A stretch of 8,169 bases of DNA, taken from positions 1 through 8,169 of the forward strand of contig DDPO01000032.1 of NCBI GenBank assembly GCA_002342225.1, in the 5' to 3' direction. Each line of letters begins with the position of its first letter. Within the stretch, counting starts at the first letter, position 1. The notes beneath the pieces are model-generated. The model ran no database searches and was not told the origin of the DNA. It was given only the letters and a program-made list of their open reading frames with translations. Shown in pieces: positions 1 through 7,839 of the stretch. Origin of the DNA: Bdellovibrionaceae bacterium UBA2466. GTDB lineage: Bacteria > Bdellovibrionota > FAC87 > UBA2466. Made by a program: the position numbers and the translations under genes.

Positions 1-530
1 TTAAATCAAAAGTTCGACCACCATCATATCTTCGAGCCGATCTTGAAAGAATCGCCGCTAGAAGCAGGAAAAGTGCTATTGATGCCTTTCGTTGGCATGG
101 CGAGAAAGAAGCCCCAAATGCCTCAAAAGACTCAAATGGTTTTCAAAAGAGCGAGTATACTGCATTCTGGGAGCAATTCGGAACAAAACATGAAACCAAT
201 TTCCAAATAAATCGTAAACATCCGCTTGTAGAGGCGCTTGCCCAAAACGTGCGCTCCCGGGAGCTTGTAGAGGCTTTTTTAAGGAGCTTTGAAAGACTTT
301 TACCTATTTCAGCTATTCTTCAAGAACCATCGAAAAGTCTAAACGGTTTAAATAGAGCAGTAGACCATGAAGAGGTAAAAATAATATATCAAGCATTTCA
401 GGCGGCAGTCGATGTTTTAGTGAGGGTTGGCACAAATCGTGAAAAAGCATATGAAATAATATTAAGTTGTAGTCCATTCATTGAAATTAAAAATCATCTC
501 GTAAGCCAAGACAAAAATATTAAAATATGA
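1..530 (+). CDS. C-terminal part of an upstream protein, probably the GHKL (paraMORC-type) ATPase of the system
   Basis: The reading frame beginning at base 3 is open from the left edge to the TGA at 528-530 and gives 175 residues. The gene is therefore cut by the window. The GTG at 249 is only an internal codon, because the frame upstream of it is also open and protein-like. The visible part is charged and mostly helical: a basic stretch at the start (KSKVRPPSYLRADLERIAAR), then a second helical block after about residue 75. No catalytic motif is in view. In paraMORC/Z1 restriction-type loci the gene before the Z1 helicase usually encodes a GHKL ATPase (MORC/MutL/Hsp90-like), and a basic helical tail fits such a protein. 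That identity is inferred mainly from context, and any other system subunit is possible. Its stop overlaps the next start as ATGA, so the two genes are very likely coupled. Confidence 0.6.
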   Translation, partial: KSKVRPPSYLRADLERIAARSRKSAIDAFRWHGEKEAPNASKDSNGFQKSEYTAFWEQFGTKHETNFQINRKHPLVEALAQNVRSRELVEAFLRSFERLLPISAILQEPSKSLNGLNRAVDHEEVKIIYQAFQAAVDVLVRVGTNREKAYEIILSCSPFIEIKNHLVSQDKNIKI

Positions 531-3316
531 TTGAAATCTCTAAAGAAGAAATACTTGATATGGTTTTGAAGTATTTCCACCGTTCGGAAGACAAAATTCC
601 AAACAGGGAATCCATAGAAAACTTAACAGATGAATTTCTAAAAAGCTATCCAAAGGCATCTGAATATAAAGACTGGATCATTTCGCAGGCCCTAAGCATT
701 CTTGTTACAAATATTGGGCAAGCTAAAGAGCTGGTAAATCCTAACGATTATTATGAGTGGCTTGAAAAACATGATAAAAGTAGCTGGTGTTCTTGGCCGC
801 GCCTTAAGGAATATCTCCACGAAGTTTCAAGAAGACCAACGCTAGTTTTAAATGAACTTGATCGTAGCACTGACAGGGTGCTAGAGCTTTTGGGCGATCC
901 TAATCGGCAAGGTCTTTGGGATAGAAGGGGAATGGTAGTAGGGCATGTTCAATCAGGCAAAACTCAGCACTATATTGCTGTTGCGGCAAAAGCAATTGAT
1001 GCTGGTTACAAGCTAGTTATTATTTTGTCTGGTATTCATGAAAACCTCAGGCAACAAACACAAGAAAGAGTTGAAGAATTAATCACCGGAAAAAACAGTC
1101 GAGACCATTTTCAACCATTCGGCGTAAGAAAATTTTCTTTACGGACAGCTCCAAAAAATGGAAATAATACTAAAATACCCGATATTTCTTCACTGACTTC
1201 GGTTGAAGGTGATTACGGGGCATCGATAAATAAAACAATAGATGTTGCTCTTGGGACGGTCCCGGTAATTCTTGTAATTAAAAAAAATGTTTCGATCCTA
1301 AGAAACCTGTTAAAAACTATTCGGGGGGCAAAAGAACCTTATTCAATAAGGCAATGTCCAACCTTAATAATTGATGACGAGGCCGACCACTCATCGGTCA
1401 ATACTGCTAAGATCGATGAGGACACGAATCCTACAGCAATCAATGGTTTGATTCGAAAGATCTTGTGGGCCTGCGACAAGGTGGCATTTGTTGGTTATAC
1501 AGCGACGCCATACGCCAATATTTTTATGGAGGATCAGTGGATTGAGAAAAAGGAGGGCAGAAAAATCGATGACCCAGGTTCCGATCTCTTTCCGCGAGCC
1601 TTTATTATAAGCCTCGATGCCCCAACTGATTATATCGGTCCGGATGTGGTATTTGGACACGATGGCGATGAATTAATTGGAATTCCAGCATACAAAGCAT
1701 TGCCAATGCATGAAAAAGTGTCGGATTCCAACGAATGGCTTCCCTCATGCCATAAGCGAGGATTTAAAATAACAAAGGATTTACCTGTTTCTCTAAAAGA
1801 GGCGATTCAAGCATACATTCTTGCGATTGCCGCTCGTGAATGCCTCGGCCAGCAAAATCTTCACTGTTCGATGCTTATTCATGTAACAAGATTTAATGAA
1901 ACACAGGCACAAGTAACTGCTCAAATTAAAGCATACCTGGAATGCATAACATCAAATCTCGAGCACAGTAAAAAACGTGAAAATAATTTTGAAGAACTAG
2001 AAAAGGTCTGGAATAAAATCTTTGAGGAAAAGTTTGATGAGTTTATAATTCATCCATCACAAGCGCTTTTTCCGCTAAAAAAACTTAAGTGGAATGAAGT
2101 AAAGCCTAGGGTCTTAGGTGCTTTGCACAAAATTAAGGTAGTGACTGTGAATAGCCGCAGCAAAGATAATTTAGACTTTTCAGGAAATTCTAAAAAAGGT
2201 CTTTTTGTAATAGCGGTTGGTGGTGATCGACTGAGTAGAGGCTTGACACTCGAAGGTTTATGCATCAGTTATTTTCTGCGCGGGGCGAGGGCCTACGACA
2301 CTCTCATGCAAATGGGACGGTGGTTTGGTTACAGGCCGGGATTCACACACCTTTGCAGAGTTTATGCGGAGCAAAGCATTGTAAAAAACTTTAAGCTTAT
2401 CACTGTAGCTACTGAAGAATTAAGGCAAGAATTTAGTCGAATGAGTTTTTTAAAGCGAACGCCTAGCGACTATGGGTTAAGTGTACGCGAACCTCGAGCC
2501 GACCTGATTGTTACTGCCTTAAGTAAAATGAGAAGAGGTCAAACAGTTAAAATACATTTTGCGCGCAGCTTAATTTCAAGCCTTGATATTTCGTATAAAG
2601 ATTTACCTGAAAATTATAAAGAATTTATCAATCTTGCATCAAGCCTACAAAGTAAATACGGACCTGCTGTTAAAGACAATCGCCATAATTACTTGTGGAA
2701 AAACGTTAAGTGGGAATCACTTATTAACTTTATGGCAAATTATAATGCAAATACGAACATCTGTTTATCAAATGAAAATGGCAGAAGTCTTCTTTTTAAT
2801 TATATCGAGACAGTTCATAAGTATGGAGATCTTTCCAGCTGGACAGTCGCTGTAATTGGAAAACAGGGGGGAGGAAACGTGCAGCCCGGTTTCCCATTTC
2901 AGATGATTAAAAGAAATAGGGATAACCAAACTGAAAACCTACGGCCTACGTATTCACTAGATCGTATCCAATTTAAGGGTGTAGCAACAGGCCCAGATGA
3001 AACACTCGATCTTTCAGAAGAACAAAGAAACGCTGCGATTAAGGCAAAAGCAGAGGAAAACCTTCGAAGCTTAGCAAGCGCATACAGAGCGCAGCGTGCA
3101 TCATCATCGGGCTTACTGTGTATTTATCCGATAAACCCAATAGGTCTTTCAGTTCCAACGGATAAGGCTGTTATAGGTATTGCAGTAAGCCTTCCACCTT
3201 CAAGGCATGACAAAGGATTTGATTATGTTTGTAGCCCTCAAAAGATGCGTGAAATCTTTGGAGATTTAGCTGAAGACCTCGAGCGAGACTTATCTGAAGA
3301 AAATGAGCAATCATAA
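527..3316 (+). CDS. Z1 domain-containing superfamily II helicase-like ATPase
   Basis: This 929-residue protein has the full set of helicase motifs expected of the Z1 family. Walker A is GHVQSGKT at 139-146. Walker B is IIDDEADHSS at 281-290, with the DEAD box at 284-287. Motif III is TATPYAN at 325-331. The Z1 signature is GGDRLSRG at 565-572, followed by MQMGRWFGYR at 594-603, whose Arg598 is in the position of the motif VI arginine finger. Residues 1-130 are a helical N-terminal region and about 650-929 a C-terminal extension of unknown role. The family is known from restriction-modification-like loci, where it is predicted to be the ATP-driven DNA translocase or remodelling subunit. No substrate can be read from the sequence. 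The ATG at 527 overlaps the previous stop (ATGA) and has no clear Shine-Dalgarno sequence, so translation probably depends on ribosomes finishing the gene before. All ATPase residues I can check are present, so the enzyme should be active. Confidence 0.93.
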   Translation: MIEISKEEILDMVLKYFHRSEDKIPNRESIENLTDEFLKSYPKASEYKDWIISQALSILVTNIGQAKELVNPNDYYEWLEKHDKSSWCSWPRLKEYLHEVSRRPTLVLNELDRSTDRVLELLGDPNRQGLWDRRGMVVGHVQSGKTQHYIAVAAKAIDAGYKLVIILSGIHENLRQQTQERVEELITGKNSRDHFQPFGVRKFSLRTAPKNGNNTKIPDISSLTSVEGDYGASINKTIDVALGTVPVILVIKKNVSILRNLLKTIRGAKEPYSIRQCPTLIIDDEADHSSVNTAKIDEDTNPTAINGLIRKILWACDKVAFVGYTATPYANIFMEDQWIEKKEGRKIDDPGSDLFPRAFIISLDAPTDYIGPDVVFGHDGDELIGIPAYKALPMHEKVSDSNEWLPSCHKRGFKITKDLPVSLKEAIQAYILAIAARECLGQQNLHCSMLIHVTRFNETQAQVTAQIKAYLECITSNLEHSKKRENNFEELEKVWNKIFEEKFDEFIIHPSQALFPLKKLKWNEVKPRVLGALHKIKVVTVNSRSKDNLDFSGNSKKGLFVIAVGGDRLSRGLTLEGLCISYFLRGARAYDTLMQMGRWFGYRPGFTHLCRVYAEQSIVKNFKLITVATEELRQEFSRMSFLKRTPSDYGLSVREPRADLIVTALSKMRRGQTVKIHFARSLISSLDISYKDLPENYKEFINLASSLQSKYGPAVKDNRHNYLWKNVKWESLINFMANYNANTNICLSNENGRSLLFNYIETVHKYGDLSSWTVAVIGKQGGGNVQPGFPFQMIKRNRDNQTENLRPTYSLDRIQFKGVATGPDETLDLSEEQRNAAIKAKAEENLRSLASAYRAQRASSSGLLCIYPINPIGLSVPTDKAVIGIAVSLPPSRHDKGFDYVCSPQKMREIFGDLAEDLERDLSEENEQS

Positions 3317-4277
3317 AATTAATCTTGCAGCAACTTGGAGTGAAATAAGGCAAAAGGTCCCACTTAGCAAATCATCCGCCTTTCTTCAAAAGGTTTTAAT
3401 AGTAAAGGGTAAATTGTGCATTAGCCTTATTGTTCGACCTTCTGACGGTCTTCCAGGTTTGCTAGTGCTTGTGCCAGAAAAAATCTTCAAGCCTGATTGG
3501 AGAAAAGCTGAATTTTACGGTGTAGTTTTTGATTCGCCTCAAAAGGTGGACAATTCGTATGCTCTGCCGATACTACTAAAAGACGAAAAAGCGGAAAAAA
3601 TTTTTGAAAGTTTAGTTCATGACCTTATTTCTTGTGTGGCACAATATGAAGACGAATCCAAAATCTTTAAATGTCTAAAAGAAAAAATTAGTCTTTGGAA
3701 AAGATTTTTTCAAAAAAGAACCGCAAAACTTGATGAAGATCAAACAAAGGGTCTTTTTGGCGAAATATATGTCCTAAACCAAATCGCAAAAACCAGTGGC
3801 AATGATTACGCCTTAAACTCTTGGAAAGGACCGATTCCGGAAACATACGATTTCCAACTTGCTAAATACCGTGTTGAAGTAAAAACGTGGTCAAATACGT
3901 CTCAGCCACAAATTTATATCTCCGACATAAATCAAATTATTTATGACACAGTAAATCCTCTCTACTTATCTGTTATCCAAATCTCAAAAGACTTAAATGA
4001 TGGAAAAAATCTTGGAGAGATTGTCGATAAAACACTTTCATTGTTCACGAATAGCCAAAAAGACTTATTCTTATCTCTGCTTTCTGATGCTGGTTATTTA
4101 GTCGCACAAAGAGAACTGTATGCAGAAAAATATTCAATTGTTAAACAGGACTTCTATCTTGTAGGCAAAGAATTTCCCCGAATAGAATATAATCAGATTT
4201 CCCCTTGTATTTCCTCAGTTAAATACTGTATTAATTTAAACGGCATCTTAGAGTATTTAGTTGAATCGCCCCTATAA
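3303..4277 (+). CDS. PD-(D/E)XK motif protein, DUF4420 family (putative nuclease)
   Basis: This 324-residue protein has the architecture of the DUF4420 family, a predicted branch of the PD-(D/E)XK nuclease superfamily. The first 110 residues or so are a mixed alpha/beta N-terminal region. A helical segment follows, and then the nuclease core. A conserved-looking helix LFGEIYVL (151-158) supplies Glu154. Asp183 lies in TYDFQ, and YRVEVKTW (189-196) supplies Glu192 and Lys194. The order E...D-x8-E-V-K is that of an intact metal-dependent endonuclease site. The protein is soluble, with no signal peptide or membrane segment. Its ATG lies 14 bases inside the Z1 gene, in another frame, with only a weak purine run (GAAGA) ahead of it. 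The two are therefore probably coupled and made in similar amounts, which suits a helicase-nuclease pair. Cleavage specificity cannot be told. The fold call rests on motif spacing and on the neighbours. Confidence 0.9.
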   Translation: MSNHKINLAATWSEIRQKVPLSKSSAFLQKVLIVKGKLCISLIVRPSDGLPGLLVLVPEKIFKPDWRKAEFYGVVFDSPQKVDNSYALPILLKDEKAEKIFESLVHDLISCVAQYEDESKIFKCLKEKISLWKRFFQKRTAKLDEDQTKGLFGEIYVLNQIAKTSGNDYALNSWKGPIPETYDFQLAKYRVEVKTWSNTSQPQIYISDINQIIYDTVNPLYLSVIQISKDLNDGKNLGEIVDKTLSLFTNSQKDLFLSLLSDAGYLVAQRELYAEKYSIVKQDFYLVGKEFPRIEYNQISPCISSVKYCINLNGILEYLVESPL

Positions 4278-4278
4278 A

Positions 4279-6405
4279 ATGCACTCGCATGATATAAATA
4301 TTAATCAAATTCGTGAGAGAGCGCTTGAGGCGTATGATCTTGAGCAGCCAATGCACCGCAATGAAGCAATCTTCCGATCCATTGCAGAACTCTTAATTGA
4401 TTGCGGTCACTATACTTTGCCAGAGTGGGCTCCACTGAGTTTTAAAGACGGGAAAAAAAAGCACACTGTTCATGGATATGAAATTGATGAGGAGTTTAAT
4501 ATTTTAACTCTCTTTTACCTTATTGATTCCCATAGCAAGACCCCGCTGTATAATTCATGGACAAGAGAGTTGTGTTCGTCTTCAGAAATTGATTATGCTT
4601 TCGAAAGTCTTGAATCAATAGCAACATTAGCATCAAATATTATTCAGCCCGCTGATGATTCGGATCCAGCATCTGAAATGTGTGATTTGTTGCATCAATT
4701 TGCTTCACAGGGAAAAAATCGTATCAGCATCTGCATTCTTACAACAGGTGAACTTTCTAAAGAAGGTTGGAAACGTAGCGATCGAGCAAACTTTCATACA
4801 TCAGTTTGGGATTCCTTTAGGATCTGTAACGCACTAAAGAGTAGTACAGAGCAATTATCTATTTCATTTGAAAAATACGGAGGGATCGATTGCCTTCTTG
4901 ATGAAAAAGACTTTTTAGCTATGCAAAACAAAAAAACTGCTGTTCTTTTAGGTAAAATGCCAGGGGAATGTCTTGCAGATCTTTATTTCGATCATCGCAC
5001 AAGATTACTACAACAAAATATTCGAGCATTTCTTAATTTTAGCGGGAAAATTAACAGGGGCATTCGAGACACCATCAAAAGCGAGCCCGATCGTTTCTTG
5101 TCCTATAATAACGGAATCGCAGCGACGGCAAGCGAAGTTATTTTAAAAAAACAAACTGATAACGTTTACAAGCTTATCTCCGCAAAAGACTTCCAAGTAG
5201 TAAATGGAGGCCAAACAACTGCGGCTCTAATGCATACGCGACTCGATAAACTTTCAGACCTCTCAAATATTCAAGTTGCAATGAAGCTTACAGTTGTGAG
5301 TCCTCAGGAACTTGAAAACCTCGTCCCCAAAATATCCCGTTTCGCCAACTCCCAAAACAAAATTCAAGATGCTGATTTTGCTTCTAATCACCCATGGCTT
5401 GTTCGGCTTGAGGACCTATCTCGTAAAACCGAAGCACCAAAAGATGATAAATCAAATGGACAGCCGATTACGTGGTATTTCGAACGTGTAAGAGGTCAAT
5501 TTAATGTTGATCTTTCCAGGTGTAAAAGCCCAAGCCAAAAAACGTTTTTTAGATCACGATCACCAGCGAGATGTAAGTTTGATAAAACATCTTTAGCATC
5601 CGTGATAATGGCATGGGAGGGGGAACCAACAATTGTAAGCCTTGGAAGGCAAAAATGCTTCGGAGCATTTATGAAAAAACTTTATGCGCTTAAAGAGTCT
5701 AAAAACGTAAAAGAAGAAATTTTGCCTTCCGCAACTGACTTTAAAAAAATATCAGTTTTACATATTTTAAAAAGGGAAGCCGGCCAAATATGTAAAGAGT
5801 TGGACATAAGCACGATACGGTCAACTGTAATAAATTACAGCATTGCGTTTTTCTCCTACGAAACCAAAGGCAAGCTTCCTTTCGAAGAAATATGGAAAAA
5901 TCAGAAAACACCCGATAATTTATATAAAAACCTTAGATTAGTAATAAGGGGTGTAGAAAAAATATTACATCGCGAAGCAGCAGAAAAAAAGCAAATTGTT
6001 ACAGAATACGCAAAAAAACAAGAATGTTTTAAGACAATAATTGAATCATCCATTGAAATGGACCTAAAGTCTTGTTCAGGATGGTCATCATTTTCTATAT
6101 CGGAAATGCTGAATAACATCGAACAAAAAGAAGAGGCTGAAATATTTGTCCGATTTACCGAACAGGAGTGGATAAAAATTTCTCGGGCACTTGAAAAAAA
6201 GACACGCAACAACGCTTTTGCTTCAATGGCAAAAGAGATGGCAAAAACAAGCAAGCAAAAGAAAAAACCAACCGCAAAACAAAGCAGAATCCTTGCAAAG
6301 TGCCTTCTTTTGCTAAGAGAAAAAGGTGTTTCGGGCGTGGGAATTGAGAAAGTGCTTCCAACTGAGTGGAATAATCTCGAAAAAATCGCCTTACTTGAAA
6401 AATGA
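4279..6405 (+). CDS. AIPR family protein (abortive infection / phage resistance)
   Basis: The AIPR hallmark blocks are all present (numbering from the ATG, 708 residues): NIRAFLNFSGKINRGIRDTI at 247-266, YNNGIAATA at 276-284, FQVVNGGQTT at 305-314, and KISRFANSQNKIQDADF at 351-367. The NNGI and NGGQT motifs are the family's best-known signatures. AIPR proteins occur in phage-resistance and restriction-type loci, and their biochemical role is not established. A nuclease or DNA-binding effector role is the usual guess. The C-terminal 250 residues are helical and lysine-rich, with a very basic run around 655-668, consistent with nucleic-acid contact. The start is uncertain. The ATG at 4279 lies one base after the previous stop but has no ribosome site. 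A TTG at 4261 would add six residues, overlap the previous gene by 17 bases and sit seven bases after a weak TAGAG. I prefer the ATG. The stop overlaps the methyltransferase start as ATGA. Confidence 0.92.
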   Translation: MHSHDININQIRERALEAYDLEQPMHRNEAIFRSIAELLIDCGHYTLPEWAPLSFKDGKKKHTVHGYEIDEEFNILTLFYLIDSHSKTPLYNSWTRELCSSSEIDYAFESLESIATLASNIIQPADDSDPASEMCDLLHQFASQGKNRISICILTTGELSKEGWKRSDRANFHTSVWDSFRICNALKSSTEQLSISFEKYGGIDCLLDEKDFLAMQNKKTAVLLGKMPGECLADLYFDHRTRLLQQNIRAFLNFSGKINRGIRDTIKSEPDRFLSYNNGIAATASEVILKKQTDNVYKLISAKDFQVVNGGQTTAALMHTRLDKLSDLSNIQVAMKLTVVSPQELENLVPKISRFANSQNKIQDADFASNHPWLVRLEDLSRKTEAPKDDKSNGQPITWYFERVRGQFNVDLSRCKSPSQKTFFRSRSPARCKFDKTSLASVIMAWEGEPTIVSLGRQKCFGAFMKKLYALKESKNVKEEILPSATDFKKISVLHILKREAGQICKELDISTIRSTVINYSIAFFSYETKGKLPFEEIWKNQKTPDNLYKNLRLVIRGVEKILHREAAEKKQIVTEYAKKQECFKTIIESSIEMDLKSCSGWSSFSISEMLNNIEQKEEAEIFVRFTEQEWIKISRALEKKTRNNAFASMAKEMAKTSKQKKKPTAKQSRILAKCLLLLREKGVSGVGIEKVLPTEWNNLEKIALLEK

Positions 6406-7835
6406 GCAGATATAAACCGATACAAGTAGTCGATATCTTCGCAGGGCCTGGTGGCTTGGGCGAAGGCTTTTCCTCCTTTATGGATCGAGGTGCGCGCAGA
6501 TTCGAAATCGCCCTTTCAATTGAAAAAGACTCATTTGCAAGGAAAACTCTTTTACTGCGATCTTTTTTCCGAAAACTAAGCCCCACTAAAAGGAAAACTA
6601 TTTATAAATACTACATAGATACAAAACCGGAAACACTGAGCCAACTCGCGTTAAATAACCCAAAAGAATGGCTTTCAGCCTGCCAAGAGGCTGTTCAACT
6701 TGAATTAGCGCCAGAAACCCGAAAAAAAACGAATGAATTAATAAAACAAAGAGTAAATAAAGAGAATCCTTGGGTTTTAGTTGGTGGCCCCCCTTGTCAG
6801 GCATATTCACTTGTCGGAAGAGCGCGAAGATCAAGGGAGGCGAGGCAATTATTTGAAAGCGATAAGAAGCATACTCTTTACCAAGAGTATCTTCATATTC
6901 TGAACAACTTTAAACCGCCCGTATTCGTAATGGAAAATGTTAAAGGAATCCTATCGGCAACTTATAGTGGCGAGCAAATATTTCAAAGAATATGCAACGA
7001 CCTAGCCGATCAAGGTTACAGGCTGTATTCTCTTACCGGCGAATCTGCAATCGATTTATCTGGCAGGTGGTTAACAGAATCCTTTGTTGTTCGTGCTGAA
7101 AAATACGGTATTCCTCAGGCTAGGCATAGGGTATTTATTCTTGGAATTCGTGATGATCTAAAAGTTAAACCAGCAAGTTTAACACCGAAAACGATGCAAA
7201 TATCAATTGACCAAGCTTTGGAGGGAATCCCTTCCTTAAGAAGTAGGCTTTCAACCTCTGATACATTTCGAAAATGGCTTGAAGCTCGGAACACTGGCCT
7301 TTCCCTTGCAGGAGAAAGCATGAAAAACTCAATTGCAGACTTCTTTGGTAGTGAGTTTGTAAACTGCAAGCCACTTCACGGCTTTTTTCTTTCTGACAAA
7401 AATATGCCTGGCCTGCCTAACCATGAGGCTAGATCTCATCTGACTAAAGATATTCAACGATATGCATTTGCGTCTGCCTATGCTTTTAAGACCGGCAAAA
7501 GCCCAAAAGTAACTGAATTCCCGGACTTATTAAAACCAGATCATAAAAATATCTGCTCCGACCAAGTTCCATTCACCGATAGATTTAAAGTCCAAATGTT
7601 TGGAAAACCTAGCAGCACAATTACATCACACATTTCGAAAGACGGACATTACTATATTCATCCAGACTTTAAGCAGGCCAGAAGTCTTACAGTTCGAGAA
7701 GCTGCTCGTCTTCAAACATTTCCTGACAACTACCGCTTTGAAGGACCGAGGACGGAGCAATATAAGCAGGTTGGAAATGCCGTGCCACCAATTCTTGCTA
7801 AGCAAATAGCTAAGCTAGTCCACGATTTAATCTAA
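6402..7835 (+). CDS. DNA (cytosine-5-)-methyltransferase
   Basis: This 477-residue protein transfers a methyl group from S-adenosylmethionine to carbon 5 of cytosine in a specific DNA site. The motifs appear in the standard order. Motif I, the AdoMet site, is DIFAGPGGLGEGF (11-23). Motif IV is GGPPCQAYS (128-136) with nucleophile Cys132. Motif VI is ENVKG (178-182) and motif VIII is QARHR (239-243). Motif IX is RSLTVREAARLQTFPD (427-442) and motif X is QVGNAVPP (456-463). The roughly 175 residues between VIII and IX hold the target-recognition domain, so the site cannot be predicted. The stretch of about 100 residues between motifs I and IV is much longer than in compact enzymes such as HhaI methylase and looks like an added helical, basic segment. 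The start at 6402 is needed to keep motif I, because the next Met is residue 27. It is the self-marking half of the system, and no vsr-type repair gene lies next to it. Confidence 0.96.
   Translation: MSRYKPIQVVDIFAGPGGLGEGFSSFMDRGARRFEIALSIEKDSFARKTLLLRSFFRKLSPTKRKTIYKYYIDTKPETLSQLALNNPKEWLSACQEAVQLELAPETRKKTNELIKQRVNKENPWVLVGGPPCQAYSLVGRARRSREARQLFESDKKHTLYQEYLHILNNFKPPVFVMENVKGILSATYSGEQIFQRICNDLADQGYRLYSLTGESAIDLSGRWLTESFVVRAEKYGIPQARHRVFILGIRDDLKVKPASLTPKTMQISIDQALEGIPSLRSRLSTSDTFRKWLEARNTGLSLAGESMKNSIADFFGSEFVNCKPLHGFFLSDKNMPGLPNHEARSHLTKDIQRYAFASAYAFKTGKSPKVTEFPDLLKPDHKNICSDQVPFTDRFKVQMFGKPSSTITSHISKDGHYYIHPDFKQARSLTVREAARLQTFPDNYRFEGPRTEQYKQVGNAVPPILAKQIAKLVHDLI
6866..6894. repeat. 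Strong inverted repeat (hairpin) inside the methyltransferase gene
   Basis: ATACTCTT (6871-6878) and AAGAGTAT (6883-6890) are perfect complements around a TACC loop. The pairing continues outward as GAAG (6866-6869) with CTTC (6891-6894) if C6870 is bulged out. This gives 12 base pairs with a four-base loop. There is no U-run after it, so it is not an intrinsic terminator. It encodes part of the helix between motifs IV and VI. It may be chance, or a mRNA structure or protein-binding site. Confidence 0.6.
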
Positions 7836-7839
7836 AAGG

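Noticed and set aside
249..530. Independent 93-residue gene starting at GTG 249
   Set aside because: The same frame is open and protein-like all the way to the left edge, so this GTG is an internal valine of a longer truncated gene.
2866..2871. G6 run in the Z1 gene as a phase-variable tract
   Set aside because: Six Gs followed by AGG encode an ordinary Gly-rich stretch. The run is too short to be a credible contingency locus without variation data.
5901..6425. 174-residue antisense frame with a hydrophobic stretch
   Set aside because: It lies wholly opposite the AIPR gene, which has clear family motifs and normal coding texture. The hydrophobic run is simply the reverse of a Lys-rich coding region.
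6155..6586. 143-residue antisense frame across the AIPR/methyltransferase junction
   Set aside because: It covers the C-terminus of AIPR and motif I of the methylase on the other strand, has no recognisable domain, and starts at no ribosome site.
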